A stretch of 64,000 nucleotides of DNA from Himantopus leucocephalus (lineage: Eukaryota; Chordata; Aves; Charadriiformes; Recurvirostridae). Positions 1 through 12,600 of the stretch are shown here, in pieces (the stretch's first letter is position 1; every line of letters starts with the position of its first letter). The DNA is taken from the NCBI GenBank assembly GCA_003993805.1, contig RSEF01000014.1:372001-436000 (forward strand). Direction: 5' to 3'. Made by a program: the position numbers and the translations under genes. The notes beneath the pieces were generated by a model. The model was not told the DNA's origin, made no database searches, and was given only the letters and a program-made list of their open reading frames with translations.

Positions 1-623
1 TTGTACATAGCAAGGGGAGTGGCTTCAATTTTCCTGTTCTCCATCCTTGCTGCACCTTGCATTTTCTCAACGATTTCAGCTTTCTCATCTGTTGCAAAGA
101 TATTAGGCACATCACCAGTATTTAAAAGCATGTTGGTATCTTCTACAAATGCTTCGTCCTTTATTTGGTTATCACAGAACAAAAAGGACACATTCTTGTT
201 ACCAACACCCGCTTTCAGCATGACTCGTTTAACATCTTCTTTCCATTCATTGATGCCATAGGATTTCGTAATTTCAATTTGAAAGAGTTCAAAGGTATTC
301 ATGTAGGTGGCTAGCTTGGTAGCACTTTGTCGACCACTTCCACCAACCCCCACCAGCAACAGATGTCCATTATCCTGTTTCAATACCCTGCATATTCTTG
401 AGATATGCTCAATAGCAAACTTGAACATGACTAAGGACATCGGTGCTTTGCTGATATTGTTGTATTCCTCAAGGTAGTATTCCATCACAGCTGTCAGTTG
501 CTTTAAGTCTGTGATTTCATCATATACTTTTACATTACTGTCCGGTTTCAAATAGTCTCCAAAGAACAGGCTGCGAATATCATCATCAGAGATTTTTCCA
601 GTAGGTGAGAGATGATGCAGTAC
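1..623 (-). CDS. DNAH3: DNAH3 exon 38 of 38 in window (AAA4), runs off the left edge
   Basis: At least 623 bases, phase 0 in, open to the window edge. It encodes [46 protein letters not shown]-like [36 protein letters not shown] and [26 protein letters not shown] (about 326-352) is the AAA4 P-loop. The reading ends in EATPLAMY at base 1, so the donor is outside or at the edge. The exon is long for this gene. Confidence 0.97.
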
Positions 624-3600
624 CTAGGGAAAAGACAAGAATCAACAGATAATTCAAACTATTAGGAAATTATTTTCCTTAAAGCCATAATCATTCTTAT
701 CTACATAGTAATAATACTGTGGAAAGCATGGTTTTCCAGCTATTCTAGTTATTACCTTAGTCTGGAAAAAAAAAAAACCAAACACAAAAAAACACCTCAA
801 TGAGGAATATGCTGCAGGTTGACATACAAGTTCCTACATATGCATACTTCACAGAGAGATTTTGCTGTCAAATATAGGAAAAGTTTCCAAAAGGCTTCTC
901 AGAAAAGTACCCACTACGCGCATTGGCTCATCTGTGCAAAAGCACAGATGAATACTGTGTAAGACATTTATTCCAGATAGTCCTCTATACTAACACAGAG
1001 TCGTTTTGAAGTTATGAATCATTCTGAAGTAATTTGTATTAACTTGGCTAAGAATATGTATAATACTCAATACTGAATAGAAGACCATCCATACTTTTTA
1101 AATGTCTGATCAAAGTAATTAAAAATGTGTCCAATACTAATGTAATCTCAGCATCTAAGTATTTCTGAAAATGCATCAGTCTTATTCTTGGTCCTAGCAC
1201 ATTACCCGAAAATACCTTATTAAAGCTCTGCTTGAAGCCATTTGATGTTGTTTCTTGTACCATCTGAAAGAATATCTTCCTGTCCTCCTCATCAACTAAG
1301 CGATCATAGAAAACTCGATAAACCTCATGAATCCAAAGTCTGATCAGTTTATCTCCATCCTGAAAAATGTAAATACAAGAAGACAGGTAAACATAACTCA
1401 GGCAGAAATTCTTTAGAAATAAAAACATAGAAGTGTCCATCTGGACCCTGCTATATCTTGTACTAAACTCAGTGGGAGTCTTTCAATTCCAAGCCATTCA
1501 GCACATGGCTCAGCACCTGCTAATTTAAATGGCTTCCTAACCTCGTTACCATCTTGTCCCTCCTGCCAATATAAACTGGTACTCTTATGTGAAAGCATTT
1601 TTCTCTACTGTTATCAAATCTCCCCACCCTTCCAACATAAAGAATTAATCTTTCAAAGATATGGCTCATGGGCTCTAACCCAAGCCCTGTTCAAGTGTTG
1701 CTCGGTAAGATTTCCCCTGAATAGCTCGTAGCTGTTTTGTTCTGTTTCTGCACCAAAAAACATACCCCCCAACAGAAATAAAACTCTTAATACTCCTTCA
1801 ACCTGACATTGTACTGAAAATGGATGGAAAAAGTAGAAGGATGAAAATCATATATCTCTATCAGTATTCATTTGTAATTTGTGACAACAGGCAAACTCAG
1901 GGCTAAATTATTGTCTTGTTCACTGATGAGCTTACAATTTGTAAGAGAGACTGAGTCTTTTCCCACGTTTGTTTCTTTTGTATATTTAGTTTGTAAATTC
2001 AAGAGAAGGGACTGTCTGACTTGATGTACAGGCCTTAAGAGATGGGCCTTGGACATCTGGGCCCAACCATAATACATGTAAAGAATATTAACAAAAATTA
2101 CTGCTGTCTCCTTCAGAGACAGACAGAAAATATGTAACAAGGTATTCAGGGACTATCCTGATTTTAAACCTCGTAAATCTATTGAAACCACAGTTCATAT
2201 ATTTTGAGATGTTTACTTACTGATGTTATAAAAATAATTTACTTTGTCCGTTGCTTTTTCTTACAGCAATGTAATTAAACTACAACTTACTTGCAAATGA
2301 GTGTGTGGACAGAGCAGCACTCCTTTAATAACCCTGGAAAAATCCCGCAGATTAAAGACATAGTGGGATTTTGAAGGAGTTGGGAGAAAATTATCAACCG
2401 CCATTTTGTAAATCACCATTGTTGCTTGGACCATCATCTTACCCAGCCTTAAGAAGGAAAAGAGATACAATTTTAACTTCTGCAGATAAATTGCAGGAGA
2501 AAAGATGACAAAGGTGTTACAGGAAATATATCACATTACCTTAGAAACACAGGCTCAAAGCCTTTGCTGAAGTGCCAATCAGCAACTGAAGTAAAAATCT
2601 TGGTTAATACATCATCATCAAAAGAACAGATAGATACAATATTCAAGTGCCGTGTGAAGCGTCCTGTAATACACACAAAAAGACACAGAAAGATTTAGGT
2701 ATGTCCAAACATTTTTCCACCTTTCAGCTAGCATATTTTAGGACTGACTGTCACTCAAACAATAATATTTGAATCTGGCTCCAGCTCCATGATTTTGTTT
2801 CTGGCAAATTTCTGCCCCAGCAGTGATGCAAAAAAAGATATAATCTGGTTTATATTTTATATCAGTATTTCACTTAGAAAAATTGTTTTTAATATGAAAA
2901 ACATGAATCTCCATTACAAGGCCACTATTACCCAAATTTAAGTTTCAGCTCCCGTTAGCCCTGTTGATTGTGATATGTCCCAGTAAAATTTTACAAAATC
3001 AAGTATCTTGTTATCGGCTTTCATGTAAAAAAATTCAGTCTATACACTAGCAAATTTTACAAATTTAGCTGTATCGGAATAGTTATTTTAATAAAGCCTC
3101 CTCAGAGCACATACAGTTATGTCTGTATTAAAGTGTTTAAATGAGGCAAAGTAGCATAAAGTGCCTTATAACAGCGTAGCTGTAGCTACATTAGGGCTTT
3201 TACTGACATAAGTTTTTCATTAGAAAATACCACCTCCCTTATGGTGATATAACAGGAATCATGGACTTGCAGGCAACATGCTTGTAAGTAAATGCAGGCA
3301 GCCTATCTTAGCAGCAGGAGACAAAATTTCAGAAGAGAATTGCCAGAAAGACTTGGCAAGAAGATGTATTCCCTCCCTTTTCCAAAGAATAGAAAATGGA
3401 AAAAGCATCCAATTCTCTACAATTCTCTAATTTTAAAATTATTTTCATCATTCATAGTTTAATCAACATTAAAAACATTGTTTCTAACGTTGATTAAAAT
3501 CCCCTGGGAACAGGTACAGATTTGACCTTGAACATACAGACTTCTCTTTGGAATGACCCAGCCAGTGAAAGTATCTGTAGGTTTACAAGTAATAGAGAAA

Positions 3601-6600
3601 TGTAGAATTTGCCACCAGCAAAACTGAACCTGCTTCTTAACTTCAGTCAATTAGATAACTACTTGCCATAGTAATATATTTCCTACCTGTAATATCATTC
3701 CTGCCTCCCCCAGGTGGACCCATAGCAGAAACAAGCAGCACATCTATGATATTAATCTTGGATGTATCTTTCTTGTCATACCAATGACCATGATCAATCC
3801 ATTGTCTGAGAAGCTCAATAGGTGGCTGGGCTCCATACACTTCCTTTGCAGGCATATTTAGGTCGTCTATGGAGAACATAGACATCAAATAAAAAAGCCT
3901 CAGTGTTCAGGAATCATAGTTTTCTTTCAAAGCTAAGAAAAAAAAATAACTGAACTAAAGGTAGAAAAAGATTGTGTCCTGTTATTCTTGCTTCTGATTA
4001 AACTAACCAGAATCAAATTACATTCTATTTCGTGGGCATACTTAGGGGTGATGGTTTAATCTAGTGTGGTTGGTGATTTTGTTTTGTTTTATTTTGTGTC
4101 ACATTACAACACCAAGATCTATTCTGAAGACAACCACCACTTAAACAGGTAGAAACCTTTCAGCAGGGGGCAGTGCTAATCCTTCTTTGGATGTATGAGA
4201 AAAGCCAAAGAGCACTGAGGCAATCCAAAATTACTAGCCTCAGTGAATCACTTCCTTTGCCTAAAGCCAGAATTAAAATGATATAAAAACACTGAAAGAA
4301 ATGTCTTACCCACAAATATTATAGCTTTTTTCCCCAAAGGAGGTCCAAATAATCCCTTTCTTCTTCTGTCCAGCTTGGACATAATAATATCCTGGGTTTG
4401 GTTAGCAGAGGTTCTTGCAGAGAAGTTGATGAAGCTTGGGATGTATTTTTGCTTTGGAAGTTGTAGTAGAAAATTATTTGTTATAGCTGATTTTCCAGTG
4501 CCAGTAGGACCCACAAAAAGCAAAGGGACATTATGCTCGACATATGTCTTAAGGAAAAACATTTGTCTGGCTGTTTCCATTGTCGGAATGATCAGCTCAG
4601 ATACCTGTTACACAGGAAAGTAAAATAGCACATGAAAATAAAACATCTAATACCTTAATCAACATGAATATTTGCAAGCAACTACAGAAGCCTGCAGCAC
4701 AAATGCATTTTTTAATTTTTTTTTTCTCTGAAAACCTAGGCTATAAAAAGATTCTGGTAGATAGTATGGGCCCACTTCTTGTTCATTGTTTATACAGTAA
4801 ATAGCACAACTAGCATTATCTATATTATGGTTCATAGACACTATATAAAGCACAGAAGGAAAACTGTAGAGTTAAGTATGGCTTAATTCTGTTCCCCTAC
4901 TGCACAAAGGGAAAGGAACAGTGCTATGGAAATTTTTTTCTCTTCCTCATCTTCTACTTATCATTAGCAGCTGTGCACTAGATATCAGGAAAATATTTTA
5001 GACAGCAGAATTAAATGTCATCTTACATCTCTCATATACTTAATAGACAAGACAGTTGCAACTACAATGGAATGAAAAGCTGAACAAACATTGCTTAAGT
5101 TCTCTTGAAATTTCATCTACAGAATAGGTACTTTTTGCAGATCTCTGCTGTGCTACACCTCCCTTGAGTTCACAGCTGCCACCAAAATGTGAGTACCCCT
5201 ATTTGGAAATAGAGGGGATCCATGACTCTCAATACTGCTCTCCATATCGCCCTTTGCTTGCTCTCTGTGATTAACTCATACTGTAATATCATGGTATCAA
5301 CCACAGAAAACAAAAATGAAGGAACGGAAATTCAGGCTTTGGCCATGATTTCCCCAACATCAGATGCTATTACAGAGATTAAAGCGGAACCAAAAATTTT
5401 AACCACCAGCCAACCTCTGGGCTCCACGTTCACCTGCAGTACTGAATGTTCAATATCGATGGTACCAGAATTAAAACATAGGCACGAAAAGGAGCCTACA
5501 GAGATTAATAGAATGTTGCAGATCAAACATTAAACAGCCTAATATAGTAGAATCAGAGCTAGCTAAGCTAGTTGATTTATACCACTAAATCATTTAGTCA
5601 AATAATTATTTTCTATAATGAAAGATATCAATGAGAACCTTAGCTTCCGGGGAGATAACTTGCTCTTCTTTTGTAATGTACTCTGTCCACGTGTTCCACT
5701 GCCCACTCCCATGCTTGTAGAAATAGAAGTCATAAACACTCCCTGTTAATTGAAAAACACAACATAGGAAAACCCACTGACTAAAGAATAAAAATAAACT
5801 TGAATCATTTTAGTGTGAGACGTCCAACACTGTGAGACAATGAAGGCTTTCTAGTACATGAGATACCCTCCCCCGCCTCCACTCCCATTATCATGACAAA
5901 ATTATTTTAGGTCAGGTTCAGCTACATTGCTTGAGCACAACATGAGGCATATGCTACTCCTGGTTAAAAGAGCCAGGAAAGAGCACCCAACTGTGCAGCC
6001 CAAGGCTTGGCAGATGGTGGCTCTGCTGCAAACTTAACATCTGCCAGGCACTCTATTCTCCCTCAAAGTGCCAAGTTCTTATTGCTTTATAAAAGGCCAG
6101 GCACACACAGTTATGAAGAAGCACCTTTTTCTGGGAAGATATTGCTTCTGGTAAGCTTCACACTTTTAGGGCGCGGGTTTTCATCATTCATCCCCATTAG
6201 CAAGTTGCGGTAAAACAAATCAAATTTCTTTCTGCTGTCTGCATCGATGATCCCACCAACTGTCCAAACCAAAGCAAAAAGGAAGAGCCCCTGCAGCCAC
6301 AAGATGATCTGCTGACTAGACATGCTTTCCTTCTCTTCTTCTTCGGATTGCTTTATTTCATCTAAAACACATATTTTGAATTTTAGTTAAATGCCGGTAA
6401 CAATCATAAATCCCAATTCAAAATGCATTTTTGCAAAAGTATTCTGAGACAAACTTAGAGCATTGTCTTCAGTGGAACAAAGCCAATCTACAGAGTGAGG
6501 ATCTTGTCTGTGTAAAATACTGTTTACAAATAAAAATAAACGAGAGGAAAAAATATTTACAAAGGGTCCTAATTCTTTTCTTCAGATGCTAGCAAACAGC

Positions 6601-9600
6601 AAGCAAAACATACGGAATACACTCAAAATCACGTTCAGTTTTGTAATGACAACAGTGTCCAAATGTGAAAGCTCTGTAGGCTGAAGAACTACTATTAATA
6701 CTGATCAGTGAGAAGAAAGGACTTGTGTTCTATGATCTCAACAGCAAGGCATTCCTTTGGTATTTCTTTGCATCCGGTAACCTGCACCTTGTCATGGAAC
6801 ACAGCAGGGAAAAAAAAAAATGAAATAAAAAGAATAAGGCTAAGGGTACTTACCAAGCAGACAAGTATAGAGTTTCATCAAGCTATAACTCAGATGAATA
6901 GAGGACGTTTGTACAATGGCTTTGCAATGAAGGTGAATAAACTCTAAACAGGGCTGGACTAGCCACATAAACATGTCGTTGACCTACCAGAAGAAAAGGA
7001 AATGGCTTTAAAACAATGCAGAAGTTGCCACATTTCCCACTGTCCCTCAATTCTCCCTCAATAAAACATAAGGCATCAGAAATTCTCCAAGTTGGCAGAG
7101 GGAAGATCAGGAAAGGACCTGTGTGATGCAGTATTTAAGTGATCACAAAGTCACACCATCGTTATATGATGGTGAAAACAAGTTGCTTCTACCACAGAGC
7201 GGTTTTCAGCAGGAATTTGTTACCCAGTTACTAATCCAGACAGCGGAGGAGTAGCTCAGCCTAGGGAGACCGCCGCTTTGCTTAGGCAACAACAAAACTA
7301 TTCCAGCAGAAATAAAGATAAAGGCTTCATCCTCCCATAACAAGGACAGGCCCCTACTGAGGACCCAGCACAGACACTGTGCCACCGCAGAAATTCCAGA
7401 AAGCTGGAACTGCCTAGTATCTGCAGGAGTGCCACAGTATGCAGGTAGATAATGACCATGGCTGGTGGTATCTGCTCCATGAACCCAAGCAAGAAAACAG
7501 GAGAGGAATCACGACCTAGCCTTGTCACAGGGACTAGCACTCAAGAAGACGCGCTAAAGGGTAAAGCAATCTGCTGGTTAAGGAATAATTATTTTGCTTT
7601 AATGAACTAAGAAAACTGTCAATAAAGAGCTCTTCTAGTCTTGGTACTTCTTTTGAGTTTGGTCACCATTTCCTGCAAAAACTCAAAGGGGGTCTTGGAT
7701 TTGACAAATCACAGAAATCAAAGTTTGCTGCAGCTCCAATCCTATTGTGGACAGATCTTATTCTGATCTTTTACTAGATTTTAATGCCTAGTAAAAGGGA
7801 ATTTTAATTTTGGTAAGATTAAAAGCCGATTCCCACCAACACCTACTTTTATTTGCATCTACACTGAAGATATACTACAACACACAACACAAAGAGCGCT
7901 CACTCGTGCAAGCAATCCAGTACGCAAAAGACTATTTAGCAAGGATTCATGAGGTGACTGAGGCTTTGAAGATCAAGCTGCTAATGATAATAACATTATT
8001 ATAAGCATTTCTGAAGCTAAACTGTAGATGTCTTAGACAGAAGAAGGATGTGTTCAAAACATTTTGAGTCTTCCACTTTTTCCCACATTGCATTTCTAAT
8101 ACTCACGGCATCTCCAGCTCTCAGGCACTTTGCTTGCAACAACATTTCACATGCATCACCACAAATAATTTACAACAGCCTCTAGGAGATCTGGGACCCT
8201 CTAAATCATGAAAGTTCTTCAAAAAGTTTTGATTCTGCATGACTGCCTTCAAGTGGGCAAACTGTGAACATCACCTCAAAAGTTATTTTTCTAAATTAGA
8301 CCTATGTAAAAATTAAGTCTCGCACCAGCTCTCGGTGTTCTTCCTGCAGGTTTGGAGGCAGTGTTTTCATGTAGGAATCCTTCAGGGGCTTCCAACCTAA
8401 CTGTTGCGGGTCCATATAGATCATACCACACCTAGGAAGAACAAACAACTATGGTACAGGAATAGATGTGCAAGGTGGGACAGTTAAGTTTAAATGCTTT
8501 CATGTTACCTGCTGACAGTTGCTGGAGATGCCTCCTCTAAGTCTGCTGGCTCAAAAATTAAACTCATTTTTGAATTCATCTGAATTATTTCACCACTCAT
8601 TAAGCATAGCTAGAAGAGCATCACATAAACAAGATCTAGTCATGTCAATGCTGATCATTCAGTCAAAGCAATGCCTGTCATAAAATCACTGAACATTCTA
8701 CTTAGTGTCACTCCTCATTCACTCATTCGTATTCTCACAACACATGATATTTTCTGACCTTGTCTCAACTATTCCAGGTGTTACTGTAATGGCTTGCAGA
8801 GACAGAGAGAACAATGCTCTATCTTTCAATAACTTTGCAAGGAGAAGCAGTTATGACCTGCAGCTTGTTTTAAATTAATTTATTCTCTAAGTAATTTAAA
8901 CAAGTTTAGTTTTCAGTTACAAAACTGAGTTTATGTATTTCAGTTTCCTAAAAGGGTCAATAAAAAAGCCTCAGTGAGCAACCTCATTTCAATAAAGTAG
9001 GAGCAAGCCAAGGCTTCTAGGAAGAAGTAACAGCTTAGTGTCATCTACTAAACCCACTCATGTAATTGGGGGAAAAAGCAATGCTTTTAAGCACATCAGC
9101 CTTTCCTGAGTCTCATACCTCCTTTGACTAACATCATAACAATATTGCTACCACTAAAATAAAGTATGTGTATTGAAGGATGAGCTTACTGGCAAAAATT
9201 AGGCTACCTTTTTATTATCATCCAGCACAGTGTTCATGTTCTCTATCCAAACTGCATCCACTGGGCCATCAAAAATAATCCACTTCCGATCATCTGTGGT
9301 AGAAGATGCTTGTTCCCTGAAGGCATTTGCAAGAACTCCATCTGTCCACTCATGGCTTACAGGATCAAAACTGCCATACAACTGTCCCATGGTAATTGCT
9401 TTGGGATTAATAACTTTGTATTCAACAGCAAATTCATCCATGGATTTTTCTGTGTAAAAAGACAAATAAATGAGCTTGAGAATTTGATAGGTTAATTTCA
9501 TCCAACAACTTAAGTACAGAACAAGAAGATTCCTGAGGATTCTACTTTGGCTGCCCAAGGCAAAAAACCCCAGACATTTGGCAGCTAGGCAGCAGGAAAT

Positions 9601-12600
9601 AAGAAATACCGTTACTTGTACAAGTTTCCTTGTAAGGAATGCACAAAGTCCTTGCACAAAGTTCCTTGCACAAAGTCCTACGTGCAAAAGCACATTAAAA
9701 AAAAAGAACAAGCAGGGCAGAATAGATTTTATATGTTTATGGGAGCTACTTACAATCTCCCTATCAGAGCTAGTTTTTTCAAGAGTATTATTTAAAAATA
9801 CAATGCTTAACCAAAATTCACAAAAGCATAAACACATTAGTACGTTTTACTATTCTAGTAGATACAGACAAAAATACTTCTAGACAAATATACCAGACAA
9901 AAATAGTTCATTAAATAGAAACTTTCCAGTCAAGAAAGCAGATTATAGGACAATTAACATCCTGACCATATCTCTTCAAAGGGAAAACATTAGTCATAGA
10001 ATTAACTTCATTTAATGAGAAGGTTGTGGCAGAACAATGTTACCTGCGCACAAATCACCAAGGGCTCCAGCTAGCACTCTGTATGCACAAGTCTTCCCAC
10101 TCAAAGGATCTCCAACAATCATGAAACCATGGCGCACCAGCATCATTTCGTATATCTGTATTAGTGACAAGAGATTGACTCTAACATAGCACAAAAGCAA
10201 GCATTATGTGTATGAAACTAGAGGTATCTCTCCTGCACTCAGACGCAACAGGACAAAATATCAGCCAAATATCTGCACTCTATTAAGGCTAACTGAAGCA
10301 TTAACCCAAATCAGAAGGCAGTCATATTATTGTGGCAATTCTCACTGACAGAATTTAAGAAGTCATTGTCCCCAGACACCCTTCCCTTCTCCCACACCTA
10401 TGATGTGGCTGCACATGTTAGCTCCTCCACAGGCTGGCTGAATTAAAAAATGGCTATGAGCAAAGCAGGCTTTTACTTTGTGATTTTTTTCTCAGTAAAA
10501 ATACAGTGTTTGTAATATTCTATTAATTGATCATGGAAACTATTAGCTATTCATTCATGACACAGACAGCGAATGAAGAGTGTTTCTGCTCTCGCACTTT
10601 TCTTCCCCAGAATTATGTGAAAATAAACCTGAATAATTTTTCCAATGAACCACGGAACTGGTTGAAGATCCATTTTTTTAATATTTTCAGTTAGTGCCTT
10701 GACAAACAGGTCATAGTCTGGTGTAGGAAGAACCACTCCAGGAAACAGGTCAGATATGATGCCCTGTTAAGGAAAGACAGAATAGAACACTATTTAAACA
10801 TGGATTTGTCATGGTTTGGGCAAACCAGGACAAGATTACAAAAAGAGAAAATTCCCAAAGCATTAAAATCTACAAGTAAAACAATATTCATACAGATAAC
10901 AGGAGCTTAAGAGGAAATGTCCTCAGCTGGGCAAAACTAACTTGTCAGCAAACTGTAGCCATGAAAGTATTCTGTATGCATGAGACAGAAACAGGTGCCT
11001 GCACTTTTCATACACACACTGGTTTGTAAAAGGAGGCTTAACCTTCTGCAAATTTGCGCCAAAAAGTATTACAGGAAAGCATGTGAAAGTGGTTGAAAGA
11101 ATTTCAGTGACTAAATAGAAGGGTATGTGTTCTGAAATTTCAGAGCGATGACTCTGTGTGTGCTCGTACCCTAGTTTTTAGGTCTTTAATACTGATTGCT
11201 TTCTAGCTTAACATAGTTTTTATTTTCTATTCAAGCAGCATGCAAACAGAAACTTAATCGTTTTCATTCTGACTTCAAATTTCTAATTGACCTTAATTTA
11301 GTTGTCCACATCTCTTTTGCAGCACAAAGCCAGAATGCAAACTTCGAAGAATGGGTTCCGTGAATGAAACAGCACAAAGTGACTTTTAGCAAGATATCTT
11401 ATAAAACATTTTATAGAATAACTTAAAAGGCACCACTGAAACTTTGTTTTTCAAAATAACCCTAACAGAACCAGAGTGCATCCAGATCATTGGACTGAAA
11501 TAACTCTACACTAACATGGCACCATCTAGATCAAACTGTTTTAAATTAAGATAATGACCTGTTTCTGTAGGTTCTTATAATGGACCTCATCATCACAAAA
11601 CTTAAACACACAGGCCTGATAGCTTACCTGAAACAATGGCACATCCTGTGACAAGAATTTGGCCAAGTTAACATCCAGTAAAGCCCGAAGTAACAATACG
11701 CTTTCATTTTCAGTTGGGTACTTCAGTTTTAAGTTTCCTGCTGCTGTCAGGACAGATTTAACAGCACGCATTCCATAATCATAGTGATGCTGAGATGACA
11801 GCTGCTCAGAGCACAAACGGTAAGTGGCAACAATTTTCTGGGCAAGACTGTGGATATTAAAATATCACATGAAGAATGAAAATATCTCACCATGCAAGGA
11901 AAATAACTTAAGTACCTATATACACAAAGTAACTGCAGTGAGTATCAGACATATCAGCTAACAAGATGACCCAGAACACCTAGGAAGTAAAACTGTAGAT
12001 TATGCCATGCCAGAGAATGTGTGCACCATTTAGGAATTCTGTTTGATATTATGATACTTTTTCCAAATGATCCTGTGTAGAGGTGCATATCCATCGACAT
12101 GAGATGGATCATAAGAATTGATGATAAAGCAGGAGATTAAAGAGTCCTTTCTGAAGAAACAGAACATTGACAGCCTTCCAGAATTATATGCCTCAAACAC
12201 ACATCCTTGGAGAGGAATGAAGTATATCAGACTCAACTGAGGTGGAAAATTCAGCATGTCTTACCTCCGAGAGTCCAGAAATCCCATTGAATAAAGTGAA
12301 ATTTCTCCAATCAAAGCATAATCTGGAACCATCATGGCAACTGTTCGGAACAGTGCCTGTAAGAAAAAAAGTAAGATGTAAGCTTTGACTATGGAATATG
12401 GTAATAACTTGTGCCTGTTTTGTAAGAATAGCATCTCTCCATAAATTCATGAACTTCTAGAATTCAGGAATCATCTGAAATCTATGAGATTGCTTTAGAA
12501 TTCTATTCTATTATGATCTTATCAAGAAGTTCAAGAGGTCTGTGCTAAACACTACAGGAACAAATGTTTAGAAAGAGTCACAATCCTAAAGAACTATTAA

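Noticed and set aside
5222..5533. Plus-strand open frame of 103 codons
   Set aside because: It lies in a DNAH3 intron on the other strand, has no family resemblance and no flanking splice or promoter evidence.
9450..9837. Long minus-strand extension upstream of exon 27 in the same frame
   Set aside because: The frame happens to stay open in the intron. The AG at 9450 and the phase of exon 26 place the exon boundary at 9449.
12030..12257. Minus-strand frame of 75 codons next to exon 23
   Set aside because: Exon 23 and exon 24 join in phase without it, and the peptide resembles no part of a dynein.
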